A DNA stretch of 64,000 nt from Sphingobacterium tenebrionis (GCF_037126265.1 NZ_JAYLLN010000011.1:13557-77556), one strand, 5' to 3'. Positions 16,112-26,957 are shown, counted from the stretch's first letter. Notes: generated from the letters alone by a model not told the origin. A program made the numbers and translations.

Positions 16112-18517
16112 ATGATACTCAATTACCTAAAAATAGCGTGGAGAAGCATCAAGAAAAACAAGTTTTTCAGTTTGCTTAACATCTTTGGCTTATCCATCAG
16201 TTTGGGGATTGCCTTATTATTAATCGGCTATGCACTATACGAACTAAGCTATGATAAATTCTTCCCGAAGGGAGAACATATCTATCGAGTTAACATGCAG
16301 ACTACTCCAGAATATGATAAGGAAATCTGGGTAAACTTACCCAATTCCGTTGGTCCAGCCATCAAAGAGGAAGTTCCAGGAGTTGTCAACTTCACCCGAT
16401 TGGTAAAGAATGATTTCGGAACCCCTTCTTCCATCCTGGTAGGGGAAAAAACATTTGTCGAAAAGAACGTTTATCTCGCTGATGCTTCTCTATTCTCCAT
16501 TTTTGATTTCCAATTTATTGAAGGAAATAAGAACACTGTTTTTAAAGATGTCAATAGCATTGCCATCTCCAAATCCAGAAAAGAACTCTTGTTTGGAGAT
16601 GCATCTGCCATAGATCAATTGATCATCCTCAACCAAAGGGATACCCTAAAAGTATCGGCCGTTTATGAGGATCTACCTAAGAACAGTAGCTTGGATTGCC
16701 AAATGGTTTTTAACATTATGGATAGCTGGATGGGAAAAAACGTTTATTGGAGTAATGCCAGTTACGAAACCTATATTCAGATTCAGGAAACAGCAGATCC
16801 CCAAACCATTTCAGAACTCTCCACCGCATTGATCGACAAGCATGTCGAAAAATCCAATCAATATTTTACGGATTTTTATCTACAGCCCCTTCATAAGGTC
16901 CATCTTTATTCCAAATCGTTTCGAGAAGGAAACAGTCCTAAAAATGGCGATATCGATAGGGTAAAAAACTTACTTTATCTAGCGGGTCTGGTACTCTTGA
17001 TTGCCTGCATCAATTACATGAATCTTGCTACGGCAAAAACAACTTTGTATGCCAAAGAGGTTGGTGTCAATAAAGTACTTGGAGCCTCTAAAAAACAACT
17101 TCGAACCCGATTTTTAATGGAGACCATGCTGCTAAGTGGCATATCCATCAGTATAGGGTTTATCCTCTGTTTGGTCGGCATTCCATTATTCAATAACATT
17201 ACAGGGGCTGAACTCTCCTACCAGCATTTCCTTTCTATAGAAATCCTGTTGATCCTTCTTGCTTGTTTAATGATCACCACCCTGTTTGCGGGTAGTTTTC
17301 CAGCATTTTACCTATCGAGTATCAGTTCATTGAACCTTATGGGTAAAGGGAAAAGTAGAAACGCAGCTTTGGTAGAACCTGCGAGAAAAGGCTTGGTCGT
17401 TTTTCAGTTTGCCTCTTCCATCATCCTGATCATCTCTGTGATCATTATGATCCAACAAATGAAATACATTGCGGATAGAAATATTGGTTTTAATCCCGAA
17501 AAGTTGTTAGCAATCAATACCATTTCGATAAAGACCACGAAGAGCTATGAAAGCTTGGTAAATGGATTGAACCAGATTCCAGGGACTACGGCAATTACAG
17601 GCACCCAAGCCATTCCTGGATTGGGCGAAAGTGGAAAAAACATTCATAAATCAGGCAATTCAGATCCTGCTGGCTTACCAGTATTTACGAATGTGGCTAA
17701 TGGTCCTGTTGTAAAGACCCTTGGATTAAAGCTTTTGGCAGGACGTGACCTGCCTGGGTCGCTTTCTTTGGGGGATACGGTAAACTATGTATTGATCAAT
17801 GAAGTGGCTTTGGCGTATTTGGGATACCAAAAACCGGAGGATGCAGTTGGTCAACTTTTAAACGCAGAAAGTGCTGGAAAATCGATAATCCAAGGGGTAG
17901 TTGCAAATTTTAATTTCAAGAGTTTAAAAGAAAATATTGGTGGATATTATTTCAATCGGATGAATGTTCCTTCGGAAGGGATCAGGTATTTAATGATCCG
18001 GTTCGAAGCGGAGCATACCCAGGAATATTTAGCCCAGGTTGAACAGGCATTTAAAACCCATATTCCAGAATCGGCATTTGATTACACATTTGTGGACAAT
18101 CATGTTGCTATGCAATATGAGGCTGAAAAGCGATCTAACCAGGTTTTAATTAGTTTTTCGATTCTTACGATCGGTATTGCCTGTTTAGGCTTGTTGGGAT
18201 TGGCGGCCTTTACGGCAGAGCAAAGGAGTAAAGAGATAGGTATCCGGAAAGTACTTGGTGCTTCGGTGTTTAACATCAGTAATTTGCTGACGGGAGGATA
18301 TTTTAAATTGATATTGATCGCTTTTGTGATTGCTTCGCCAATTGCTTGGTATTTTATGAACCAGTGGTTGAATGATTTTGCGTATCGGATAGAGATTCCT
18401 TTGTGGGCATTTGTAATTGCTGCCGGGATAACGTTGTTGATCACGGCTTTGACCATTGGTTTTCAGACGTTGAGGGCGGCTATTGCGAATCCAGTGGATA
18501 GTTTGAGGGATGAGTAG
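16112..18517 (+). CDS. FtsX/MacB-type ABC permease 2 of 7
   Basis: The 801-residue paralogue has the same duplicated FtsX layout. The first helix lies at about residues 20-41 (FSLLNIFGLSISLGIALLLIG). Coupling loops read AKEVGVNKVLGAS and RSKEIGIRKVLGAS, so the first loop departs at two positions from the array consensus. It ends ANPVDSLRDE. The periplasmic domain N-terminus (YRVNMQTTPEYDKEIWVNLP) differs from the neighbours, suggesting a different periplasmic ligand. It is transcribed in line with the whole array. Confidence 0.92.
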   Translation: MILNYLKIAWRSIKKNKFFSLLNIFGLSISLGIALLLIGYALYELSYDKFFPKGEHIYRVNMQTTPEYDKEIWVNLPNSVGPAIKEEVPGVVNFTRLVKNDFGTPSSILVGEKTFVEKNVYLADASLFSIFDFQFIEGNKNTVFKDVNSIAISKSRKELLFGDASAIDQLIILNQRDTLKVSAVYEDLPKNSSLDCQMVFNIMDSWMGKNVYWSNASYETYIQIQETADPQTISELSTALIDKHVEKSNQYFTDFYLQPLHKVHLYSKSFREGNSPKNGDIDRVKNLLYLAGLVLLIACINYMNLATAKTTLYAKEVGVNKVLGASKKQLRTRFLMETMLLSGISISIGFILCLVGIPLFNNITGAELSYQHFLSIEILLILLACLMITTLFAGSFPAFYLSSISSLNLMGKGKSRNAALVEPARKGLVVFQFASSIILIISVIIMIQQMKYIADRNIGFNPEKLLAINTISIKTTKSYESLVNGLNQIPGTTAITGTQAIPGLGESGKNIHKSGNSDPAGLPVFTNVANGPVVKTLGLKLLAGRDLPGSLSLGDTVNYVLINEVALAYLGYQKPEDAVGQLLNAESAGKSIIQGVVANFNFKSLKENIGGYYFNRMNVPSEGIRYLMIRFEAEHTQEYLAQVEQAFKTHIPESAFDYTFVDNHVAMQYEAEKRSNQVLISFSILTIGIACLGLLGLAAFTAEQRSKEIGIRKVLGASVFNISNLLTGGYFKLILIAFVIASPIAWYFMNQWLNDFAYRIEIPLWAFVIAAGITLLITALTIGFQTLRAAIANPVDSLRDE

Positions 18518-18522
18518 GCCAG

Positions 18523-18692
18523 CGTCATTGCGAGGAACGAAGCAATCTTCCCGCATGTCATGCTGAGCGCAGTCGAAGCATCTGTTCGTTTGTAACCGTA
18601 GAGATCCTTCGACGATGCTCAGGATGACAAAAAGACTGCGCTCAGGATGACAAAGTCCAAAGATTGCTTCGTCGTACCTCCTCGCAATGACG
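18523..18692. repeat. REP-like nested palindromic cluster 3
   Basis: The outer arms GTCATTGCGAGGAACGAAGC and GCTTCGTCG...GCAATGACG enclose a second hairpin. The inner arms read TGTCATGCTGAGCGCAGTCG and CGACGATGCTCAGGATGACA. This is the clearest example of a type-B palindrome nested inside a type-A palindrome. Confidence 0.9.
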
Positions 18693-18763
18693 CGGAAGTA
18701 CTAAAACACAATGAAATACTCATTAATAAAACATAGAACATTAAATACAAAACATAAATAACC

Positions 18764-21163
18764 ATGAAATTAAACCACATCCTTCGGAAACTATGGAAAA
18801 ACAAGTTTTTCACCATTTTGAATATCGTTGGTCTTGCCATCGGGATAAGTGCCTGTTGGATTGTATTTAAAATTGTGAGTTATGAATTCAGTTTTGATAA
18901 ACCAAACCCTGCCCGCGAGCAGATCTATAAAGTTTATTCTAAATACGAATACAACAATGAGGTCAACAGCTTCGATGGTACACCGGCTCCGCTATGGGAT
19001 TATGTAAAGAACAATCTTTCACAGGTCGAACTGAGTATCCCGATGTTCAACCGCTATTTTGAAAAGATCACCATCAATTCCAACAGCAATGAAAAAGCTG
19101 AGTTCAATGAAAATGAAAGGATATACAGTACCCATCCTGATTACTTTAAGATGGTTAATTACCAATGGCTGGCAGGGAATGAAAAACAAGCCTTAAACTC
19201 CATTGATAAGGTTGTGCTTACAGAGTCAAGAGCAAAAATCTACTTCCCGAATCTCAAACCGAATGAAATAATCGGCAAACAAATCCTATATGACACGACC
19301 TTATATGCTGTTTCGGGAATTGTTGAAGACCTAAATTATCCAAGTACTTTTACCGCCAAGGAATTCCAGCTGGTCAAAGATTCAGAATGGAGAGATCAGT
19401 CCTGGGCATCCTCCAATTCCAACAATCACCTGTTTATCAAAATCAATAATGAAAAAGATATTGCGCCTGTTCTCCTGCATTTAAAGAACAAACTCATGCA
19501 ATTAACCGAAAAGGAATGGTCGGAGTATAACGTGAAGGGGGAATTACAACTTGCAAAACTATCTGAAGCACATTTTAACACCATTCTTTCCAACAGCACC
19601 AATAAAAACGTGGTCTATGGCATGATCGGTATAGGGTTATTTCTATTGCTTTTGGCCAGTATTAATTATATCAACCTTAGTACGGCTTTAATCCCCCAAA
19701 GAGCCAAGGAAATCGGCATCAGAAAAACATTAGGTCAACAAGGGAAACAAGTAACTGTCAATTTCTTTTTAGAGACGTTGATGATTACCAGTGCCTCTCT
19801 CCTATTGTCTTGGCCGCTTACCAAGTTATTCGAACGGTTTTTCAGCCATTATTTGCCAAGTGACTTAGAAAATTTCAGCCATGCTGGATTGATCTTCCTC
19901 TTTTTGTTGGCCTTGCTGCTGCTGATCACCCTTTTTTCCAGCATCTACCCAACCTATCTCATCAATAAAGTCCAAATAATTGATGTTTTGAAGGTGAATA
20001 AAAATGCTAAACTTTCTTTTGGTAATATTTCTGTCCGAAAAGCATTGATCGTGTTCCAATTTATTATTGCACAAGTATTTGTGGTTGCAACCTTTATCAT
20101 CGGCTTTCAGATGAAACATATGTTGAGCAGTGATCTTGGGTTCAATAAAAACGCTTTACTTACCTTGTCTTTACCATTTAAAGAGGAAGATGGCAAAAAA
20201 AATCCCATAATCTTTAAGGAAATACTCAACAAATATCCGGAAATCCAACAGGCTGCGCTAGGTCATTTTCCCCTAAGTAATGATCATTGGGGAAATTTTG
20301 TCAACCGCTCTTCGGATACTGGATTAATGAAAGTTAATATGCCCTTTAAGCTAGTGGGTGATTCCTATTTTGATGTCTATGACATGAAATTGCTCGCTGG
20401 ACGAGCACTTACGATCTCCGATACCAGTACAGGAATTATTTTGAATGAAAAAGCCATCTATGATCTGGGCTATAAATCGCCGCAAGAAGCTATCGGACAG
20501 GAAGTAAATGCTTGGGATAAAGACCGAAAGATTACAGGTGTGGTTGGGAATTTCCATAGTAAAAGTATGCATGTGGCATTGGAGCCTGTATCCTTCCTTG
20601 CCTCCAATAAACGTGGTCAATTACAAAATATAGCCATCAAATTAAACAATGATCCTTCGACTTGGAAGTCTAGCATTGGAATCATTCAAAAGGAATGGGA
20701 AAAATACTATCCAGCAACTGCTTTTAGCTATGAGTTTTATGATGATCGGATCAAGCAACTGTATGAAAAAGAGGAGCGGTTTTCAAAGATCATCAATTTA
20801 TCTTCTGGTATTACCATTTTGATCAGCTGTTTGGGATTGGTGGGCTTAGTGACCATAACTACTGCACAACGAACGAAAGAAATCGGTGTTCGGAAGGTTT
20901 TGGGTAGTACCGTTGGGGGAATTATTAGGCTATTATCAAAGGATTATATCAAGTTAATTTTGATTTCTATTGTTATTGCTACACCAATTGCTTGGTGGGC
21001 TATGAATCAATGGTTGACAGATTTTGCTTTTAAGATTGAATTGAGTTGGTGGATGTTCAGTATTCCGGCTATTGCTACTTTGCTGATTGCTTTTATTACC
21101 ATGGGAGTTCAATCTTTGAAAGCCGCCAGAGCGAATCCGGTTGATAGTTTGAGGGATGAGTAA
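18764..21163 (+). CDS. FtsX/MacB-type ABC permease 3 of 7
   Basis: The 799-residue paralogue begins MKLNHILRKLWKNKFFTI, then a helix at about residues 15-37. Coupling loops are RAKEIGIRKTLGQQ and RTKEIGVRKVLGST. It ends ANPVDSLRDE. The start of its periplasmic part (CWIVFKIVSYEFSFDK) is close to that of permease four (CWVIYKYVSYELSFEK), so these two are probably the most recent duplicates in the array. It lacks an ATPase domain. Confidence 0.92.
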   Translation: MKLNHILRKLWKNKFFTILNIVGLAIGISACWIVFKIVSYEFSFDKPNPAREQIYKVYSKYEYNNEVNSFDGTPAPLWDYVKNNLSQVELSIPMFNRYFEKITINSNSNEKAEFNENERIYSTHPDYFKMVNYQWLAGNEKQALNSIDKVVLTESRAKIYFPNLKPNEIIGKQILYDTTLYAVSGIVEDLNYPSTFTAKEFQLVKDSEWRDQSWASSNSNNHLFIKINNEKDIAPVLLHLKNKLMQLTEKEWSEYNVKGELQLAKLSEAHFNTILSNSTNKNVVYGMIGIGLFLLLLASINYINLSTALIPQRAKEIGIRKTLGQQGKQVTVNFFLETLMITSASLLLSWPLTKLFERFFSHYLPSDLENFSHAGLIFLFLLALLLLITLFSSIYPTYLINKVQIIDVLKVNKNAKLSFGNISVRKALIVFQFIIAQVFVVATFIIGFQMKHMLSSDLGFNKNALLTLSLPFKEEDGKKNPIIFKEILNKYPEIQQAALGHFPLSNDHWGNFVNRSSDTGLMKVNMPFKLVGDSYFDVYDMKLLAGRALTISDTSTGIILNEKAIYDLGYKSPQEAIGQEVNAWDKDRKITGVVGNFHSKSMHVALEPVSFLASNKRGQLQNIAIKLNNDPSTWKSSIGIIQKEWEKYYPATAFSYEFYDDRIKQLYEKEERFSKIINLSSGITILISCLGLVGLVTITTAQRTKEIGVRKVLGSTVGGIIRLLSKDYIKLILISIVIATPIAWWAMNQWLTDFAFKIELSWWMFSIPAIATLLIAFITMGVQSLKAARANPVDSLRDE

Positions 21164-21182
21164 TTGAGCATGGAGAGGGGCT

Positions 21183-21364
21183 ACGTCATTGCGGGACTTT
21201 GCGTCATGGGGTTCTCGCCGTCATTGCGAGGAGGTACGACGAAGCAATCTTTCGCCTTTGTCATCCTGAGCGCAGTCGAAGGATCTGTACGTGTACCAAA
21301 TGTAGATGCTTCGACTTCGCTCAGCATGACATGCGGGAAGATTGCTTCGTTCCTCGCAATGACG
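21183..21364. repeat. REP-like nested palindromic cluster 4
   Basis: The outer arm GTCATTGCGAGGAGGTACGA is here on the left, and GAAGATTGCTTCGTTCCTCG is on the right. Between them lies the inner type-B palindrome, with left arm TCATCCTGAGCGCAGTCGAA and right arm TTCGACTTCGCTCAGCATGA. Confidence 0.9.
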
Positions 21365-21412
21365 CAGAAAACGAAAAAAAATAAACAATAAAACATAAAA
21401 ACATCACACCAT

Positions 21413-23866
21413 ATGTTTAAAAACGCGATCAGACAATTAATTCGAAATAAGCTATTCAGCTTTTTGAATATATTAGGTCTAACCATAGGCATCAGTTCCT
21501 GCTGGGTGATCTATAAATATGTGAGTTACGAACTATCCTTCGAAAAGGAACTTCCGAAGAAAGAAAGCATCTATCGTATCATCAGTCATTTTAAGGCGGA
21601 AGGTAGGGACGACCTACATTCAGGTGTATCCAGACCGATCTATTTTTATTTGAAAGCCAATAATTTTGGATTGGATGAAGTTGTCCCTGTCTTCAGGTAT
21701 TTTGTAGAAACTGTAACCATCCCAGCAACAAATGGTCAGGAGAAAAAACAGGAAGAACCCACATTTGATGAGACGGCTACTATCGAAACAGATAAAGATT
21801 ATTTCAACCTTATCGAGTATAATTGGCTTGAAGGTAATAAAGAGACTGCACTTACCTCGCCCCATCAAGTTGTCCTGACCGAAAAAAGAGCAAAGCATTA
21901 TTTCCCAAAATTGTCCAATGCGGAAATCCTAGGAAAAACCATTATCTACAATGACAGCCTAAAAAAAGAAGTTTCTGGAATTGTGGCTGACCTTTCCTAT
22001 CCCACTGAATTCACTGGGCAGGAATTCATATTGATCAGGGAAACAGAACGGGATAAGAACCTAAGGACCTGGACACATACTAATGGCCAGCATAAGCTCT
22101 ATGTTTCTGCCCAATCTGAAGGAATTGTGCATCAAGCGGTCCAGAAAGTACAACAATTTTCGGATGCCAAATGGATTGAAATTAAAAACAAGGAATTACT
22201 TGATTATAACTTTACACGGACCTTAATCACCATGCCGCTCCTTGAATCTCATTTTTCAACAGCGATGATGGAAAGAGATGTTCCCAAAACAAGTAAGCGG
22301 ATTATATATTCATTAATTGGTGTTGGCATATTTTTATTGGTATTGGCCTGTATCAACTATATCAACCTGAGCACAGCACAATTGCCTCAGCGCCATAAAG
22401 AGATCGGAATTCGTAAAACATTAGGTGGTTCAAAACGGTCCTTTATTCTTCAGATGATGTGTGAAACTGCCCTTGTTGTCCTGATTGCAGCCTTTCTTTC
22501 CTTCTTTGTTTCCCAATTAGGAATCTATCTTTTGGGAGATCTGATCAGTGAAAGCAATAAAGCCTATGCAGATCCTACATTATTTGTTGGCATAATGGGC
22601 GGCTTGTTAATTTTTACGATTTTGTTCGCTGGTCTTTATCCATCATGGATGATGGGCAAGGTAAATCCTATTGACATCTTTAGATCTAAAAATCTGCTTG
22701 CTGTAGGAAAAGAAAAAATAAACCTGCGTAAAGGCTTAATCATTTTTCAATTCATCATTGCACAAATATTTATCGTTGGGGCCATTATTATTGGCCAACA
22801 ATTAAATTATGTGGTCAAAAAGGATTTTGGATTTGACAAGGACGCTGTGATTCTTGCCCAAGTCTCTTATAAAATCTATAAATCGAAAAATTTCCAAAGC
22901 AAGAAACATGCTTTGTTGGATGAAATCAGAAAAGTGCCCGGAGTGACCAATGTAACTTTCGGTTCAGAGCCCTTTTCGGATAATTATGCCTCGGGAGAAA
23001 TGCGGTATTATCCAGCGGATAAATCAGCGCCTATCGCGAGGACTGTGTACACAAAAACCATTGATACCGCTTACCTGAATTTCTATAAACTGGAATTGAT
23101 TGCCGGTTCGAATCTTATTCCATCCGATACAACCAATGGGTTGTTGATCAATGAAACTGCAGTGCGGGCTTATGGATTCAAAACGCCTGAAGAAGCAATC
23201 GGAAAAGTTATAGGACAGACGAATAGGATGTATCCTATTGTTGGGGTAATCAAAGATTTTCATTCCCGTGATTTTTATACTCCAATAGAACCAACGGCTT
23301 TGGTTTATGATGAAAGGGATCTTCAAATGTATAACATCAAATTGGATAATCTTAAGAAATCGGATTGGCCGAATATTATTGAGAATATACAGCAGAGATG
23401 GAGTAAGTTTTTCCCTTCGGAAGAATTCAGTTATAAATTCTACGATGAGCTGGTGCTGGCGCTTTATAAAAAGGAACAGCAATTGGCGAAGATGACTAAT
23501 ATCAGTACCGGAATCGCGATCCTGATCAGTTGCTTAGGGCTATTTGGATTGGCCACGTTGAGTACTTTCCAACGGAGCAAGGAGATTGGAATTCGGAAAG
23601 TGTTAGGGGCATCGGTTTCGGGGATAGTTGGGATGCTGTCTAAGGATTTCGTGAAATTGATTTTGCTGGCTTTTGTTATAGCAAGTCCGATTATTTATTG
23701 GGCTTGTAGCAAATGGTTAAATGATTTTGTTTATCGAATTGAGATTTCATGGTTACCGTTTTTGTTGGGCGGGATGTTGGCGATTTTTGCGGCGATGTTG
23801 ACGATAGGTTATCAAGCTGTTAAGGCCGCAAGGGCAAATCCGGTGGATAGTTTGAGGGATGAGTAA
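21413..23866 (+). CDS. FtsX/MacB-type ABC permease 4 of 7
   Basis: This is the longest paralogue, 817 residues, with the same duplicated FtsX plan. The first helix is at about residues 14-35. Coupling loops are RHKEIGIRKTLGGS and RSKEIGIRKVLGAS. It ends ANPVDSLRDE. Its first periplasmic domain has a Lys/Glu-rich insertion (NGQEKKQEEPTFDE) that explains the extra length. It is nearest to permease three by its N-terminal motif. The last strand of coding sequence is almost identical at DNA level to the ends of the other array members. Confidence 0.92.
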   Translation: MFKNAIRQLIRNKLFSFLNILGLTIGISSCWVIYKYVSYELSFEKELPKKESIYRIISHFKAEGRDDLHSGVSRPIYFYLKANNFGLDEVVPVFRYFVETVTIPATNGQEKKQEEPTFDETATIETDKDYFNLIEYNWLEGNKETALTSPHQVVLTEKRAKHYFPKLSNAEILGKTIIYNDSLKKEVSGIVADLSYPTEFTGQEFILIRETERDKNLRTWTHTNGQHKLYVSAQSEGIVHQAVQKVQQFSDAKWIEIKNKELLDYNFTRTLITMPLLESHFSTAMMERDVPKTSKRIIYSLIGVGIFLLVLACINYINLSTAQLPQRHKEIGIRKTLGGSKRSFILQMMCETALVVLIAAFLSFFVSQLGIYLLGDLISESNKAYADPTLFVGIMGGLLIFTILFAGLYPSWMMGKVNPIDIFRSKNLLAVGKEKINLRKGLIIFQFIIAQIFIVGAIIIGQQLNYVVKKDFGFDKDAVILAQVSYKIYKSKNFQSKKHALLDEIRKVPGVTNVTFGSEPFSDNYASGEMRYYPADKSAPIARTVYTKTIDTAYLNFYKLELIAGSNLIPSDTTNGLLINETAVRAYGFKTPEEAIGKVIGQTNRMYPIVGVIKDFHSRDFYTPIEPTALVYDERDLQMYNIKLDNLKKSDWPNIIENIQQRWSKFFPSEEFSYKFYDELVLALYKKEQQLAKMTNISTGIAILISCLGLFGLATLSTFQRSKEIGIRKVLGASVSGIVGMLSKDFVKLILLAFVIASPIIYWACSKWLNDFVYRIEISWLPFLLGGMLAIFAAMLTIGYQAVKAARANPVDSLRDE

Positions 23867-23880
23867 CCGGCCGCGGGGAA

Positions 23881-24172
23881 CGAGGGAATGGAGTGCGAGG
23901 GTATGGAGAGCGAGGGAATGGAGAGCGACGCCAGCGTCATTGCGAGGCCAGCGTCATTGCGAGGAACGAAGCAATCTTCCCGCGTCATTGCGACGCCAGC
24001 GTCATTGCGAGGAACGAAGCAATCTTCCCGCATGTCATCCTGAGCGTAGTCGAAGGATCTGTACGCTGTTAAGTATACGAACAGATGGTTCGACTACGCT
24101 CACCATGACATGGCGAAAGATTGCTTCGTCGTACCTCCTCGCAATGACGAGATAGTCTCCTCGCAATGACGT
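23881..24172. repeat. 15-base tandem repeat plus REP-like cluster 5
   Basis: The 353-base gap starts with three tandem 15-mers of the form CGAGGGAATGGAGAG (23881-23925). Then come several GTCATTGCGAGGAACGAAGC arms, a type-B palindrome (GTCATCCTGAGCGTAGTCGA with its complement) and two closing arms. No gene is visible in this stretch. Confidence 0.88.
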
Positions 24173-24219
24173 TATAGCGAGAATAAAAAAATAAAAAATT
24201 AACTAATAAAAACTTAATT

Positions 24220-26616
24220 ATGCTTACTTCAGCCATAAGAACCATAAAAAAGAACAAATTGATGACCTTTATCAATGTCCTCAGTTTGGCGATAGGTATC
24301 AGCGCCACACTGGTTATCTTTCTCTTTGTGCAATATGATTATAGTTTTGATAAGCATGTTCCAGATAAAGAAAGGGTATACCGCATTGTCACCGATGGAA
24401 CATTTAAGATTTCTGGTCTAGTAGCACCATTGATTGAAACCATCGACCAAGAAGCTTCCAATAAGGAGTTCATAGCGCCTATCTTCAAATCATTCTTGGA
24501 AAAAATAAAAATCCCTACCACTTCAAACAGCGAAGAGAAAGTATTTTTCAAGGACAATAAAATAGCCTTTGTTAATGACAAATACTTCGAACTCTATCCA
24601 CATACCTGGATAGCAGGAAATGTTAAGGACCTAAATAAACCCAATAGCATTGTATTGACAGAACGCAACCTGGAAAGGTTCTTTCCAAAAGAAACCCCCG
24701 ATGCAGTGCTTGGAAAAACGGTCGTGTTTCTAGATTCGATCAATCTACAAGTAACCGGTGTGGTTAAAGAAATGACCGAAAACTCAGATTTTAAGTTCCA
24801 GTCATTTTTATCAACCGCTACTATTCCAAGCTACTCATCTCTCAACACGATTTTTGCTTATGATTCCTGGAACAGCTACAATGATAATACCAATGCATTG
24901 GTCAAATTAAAACCAGGTGTGGACGCAGAAACTTTTGAAAAAACCATCATTGCCATCAATAGGAAAAATAAAAACCTTGAGGAAAACTTTGTTGATGATT
25001 TCAAATTACAACCCTTATCGGATGTACATTTCAACAGTGATTTCAATTATAATGCGACCAAAGCTGGCACACTAAGAAACATGATCATTTTGGCTATCTT
25101 CTTATTGGCCTTGGGAATCATCAATTTCATCAACTTGACGACTGCCCAATCTACAGAGAGAGCCAAAGAGATAGGTATTCGTAAAACACTTGGAAGTTCA
25201 AAGGCCAGATTGACCAGACAATTCCTAACAGAAACCTTTTTAATAGCTTTGACCGCCACCTTACTGTCCCTTCTTTTCACACCAATCCTGCTGAAAGCAT
25301 TTGAAGGATTTATTCCCGCAGGTTTATCCTTGTCCGCTTTGGCAAGCCCACTGGCAATCGCTTTTTTGGTTGGACAATTATTGCTAGTAACCCTTTTGGC
25401 AGGTTTTTATCCGGCCTGGGTCTTAACAGGCTACTCTCCTATCCTTGCCCTCAAAAATCAAGTAAACCAGAACAGTAATCTTTCACGTAGTAGCTGGGTA
25501 AGAAAGGTAATGACCGTTTTTCAATTTGCATTGGCACAGGTGTTTCTGATTGCGGTATTCTTGGTGGTTAAACAAACGACCTATATTTCCAATAAGGATC
25601 TGGGCTTTCAAAAAGAGGCTGTCCTGACGTTCTTTATTCCAGGAAATTATCAGAACTCCGAGAAAGGAAATATATTGAAAACAAGGTTGGGATCTATTCC
25701 TGAGATCCAAGGTATCAGTTTTGGTAATCAAGCGCCTATTTTAAATGGGGAATTAAAAACCAGTATTACGCTAGACAATTCCAGTACGGAAGAGTCCATT
25801 GATATGGATTTCAGAAGTGGGGATGACCAGTACCTTCATGTTTATGGAATCCCATTGATTGCTGGCCGGAATGTGATGATGCGGGATTCCCTGCAGGAGA
25901 TCTTGATCAATGAGAAAGCCTTGGAAAAGTTGAAGTTGGAATCTCCTCAGGAGGCTTTGGGATTAACCTTGAATAAAAAAAGTATGATGATTGTTGGGGT
26001 CATGAAGGATTTCGACATCACCAATGCTCGCGTTGAAAACCGACCAATTCTTTATGCAGGGGACCGGGATGGGTATGTAATGCATATTAAATTGAATAAA
26101 AATCATCCTGAAACTTGGAAAGGGACAACCGATAAGATTGCTAAAGAATTTAATGCTGTTTTCCCGACGGATCTATTCGAATTTAAATTTGTAGATGAAA
26201 CGATTCAAGGATTATATAAGAAGGAACAGCAATTGTCGAAATTATTGACCTGGGCAGTTACGTTGTCTATTGTTATCGCTGGTTTGGGTCTTTTTGGATT
26301 GGGATTGTTTACAGCAAACCAACGTACTAAAGAGATCGGTATTAGAAAGGTTTTGGGTGCTTCCATCTCGCAGATCCTTATGATGTTATTGAAGGGTTTA
26401 TTGAGTCTGGTGGCTATTGCATGTTTACTGGCATTCCCAATAGCATGGTATGTTGGCAATAAATGGTTGGAGGATTTCAATTATCGAACAGCTTTCAGCT
26501 GGTGGATTTTTCCGGTATCAGCAATGGGTTTGTTGTTGGTAGCAACGGTTATTTTATTATCCAAAACGTATTTGGCAGCAAGGGCAAATCCGGTGGATAG
26601 TTTGAGGGATGAGTAG
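24220..26616 (+). CDS. FtsX/MacB-type ABC permease 5 of 7
   Basis: The 798-residue paralogue begins MLTSAIRTIKKNKLMTF, with a helix at about residues 16-40. Coupling loops are RAKEIGIRKTLGSS and RTKEIGIRKVLGAS. It ends ANPVDSLRDE. The helix before the second loop reads AGLGLFGLGLFTANQ rather than the SCLGLFGL seen in most members. It has no ATPase domain. It is the last permease before the internal regulatory site that probably starts a separate transcript for permeases six and seven. Confidence 0.92.
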   Translation: MLTSAIRTIKKNKLMTFINVLSLAIGISATLVIFLFVQYDYSFDKHVPDKERVYRIVTDGTFKISGLVAPLIETIDQEASNKEFIAPIFKSFLEKIKIPTTSNSEEKVFFKDNKIAFVNDKYFELYPHTWIAGNVKDLNKPNSIVLTERNLERFFPKETPDAVLGKTVVFLDSINLQVTGVVKEMTENSDFKFQSFLSTATIPSYSSLNTIFAYDSWNSYNDNTNALVKLKPGVDAETFEKTIIAINRKNKNLEENFVDDFKLQPLSDVHFNSDFNYNATKAGTLRNMIILAIFLLALGIINFINLTTAQSTERAKEIGIRKTLGSSKARLTRQFLTETFLIALTATLLSLLFTPILLKAFEGFIPAGLSLSALASPLAIAFLVGQLLLVTLLAGFYPAWVLTGYSPILALKNQVNQNSNLSRSSWVRKVMTVFQFALAQVFLIAVFLVVKQTTYISNKDLGFQKEAVLTFFIPGNYQNSEKGNILKTRLGSIPEIQGISFGNQAPILNGELKTSITLDNSSTEESIDMDFRSGDDQYLHVYGIPLIAGRNVMMRDSLQEILINEKALEKLKLESPQEALGLTLNKKSMMIVGVMKDFDITNARVENRPILYAGDRDGYVMHIKLNKNHPETWKGTTDKIAKEFNAVFPTDLFEFKFVDETIQGLYKKEQQLSKLLTWAVTLSIVIAGLGLFGLGLFTANQRTKEIGIRKVLGASISQILMMLLKGLLSLVAIACLLAFPIAWYVGNKWLEDFNYRTAFSWWIFPVSAMGLLLVATVILLSKTYLAARANPVDSLRDE

Positions 26617-26659
26617 GCCGGCGCGGGGGAGCGATGGCAATGCCATTGGGAGGGCAATG

Positions 26660-26898
26660 CGAGGGCAACGTCATTGCGAGGAACGAAGCAATCTTCCAGC
26701 GTCATTGCGAGGAACGAAGCAATCTTCCCGCATGTCATCCTGAGCGTAGTCGAAGGATCTGTACGCTGTAATGCATACGAACAGATGGTTCGACTACGCT
26801 CACCATGACATGGGTAAAGATTGCTTCGTCGTACCTCCTCGCAATGACGCAGAAAGTACCTCCTCGCAATGACGGGGAAAAACCTCCTCGCAATGACG
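26660..26898. repeat. REP-like palindromic cluster 6
   Basis: Two left arms GTCATTGCGAGGAACGAAGC, a type-B palindrome and three successive right-hand ends CCTCCTCGCAATGACG fill the first part of the 459-base gap between permeases five and six. The tripled right end is unusual among the clusters in this window. Confidence 0.9.
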
Positions 26899-26938
26899 GG
26901 GGAAATACAATCATCAAACCGTTCAAATCCGTACAAAC

Positions 26939-26957
26939 ACTGTTCATTATCGAACAA
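26939..26957. promoter_or_regulatory. Second palindromic enhancer-type site
   Basis: ACTGTTC-ATTATC-GAACAAT has the same half-sites and 6-base spacer as the dyad at 11254-11273. It stands 54 bases upstream of a TGGCA box, against 52 bases at the first site. This matching layout suggests that the same NtrC-family regulator acts here. Confidence 0.6.
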
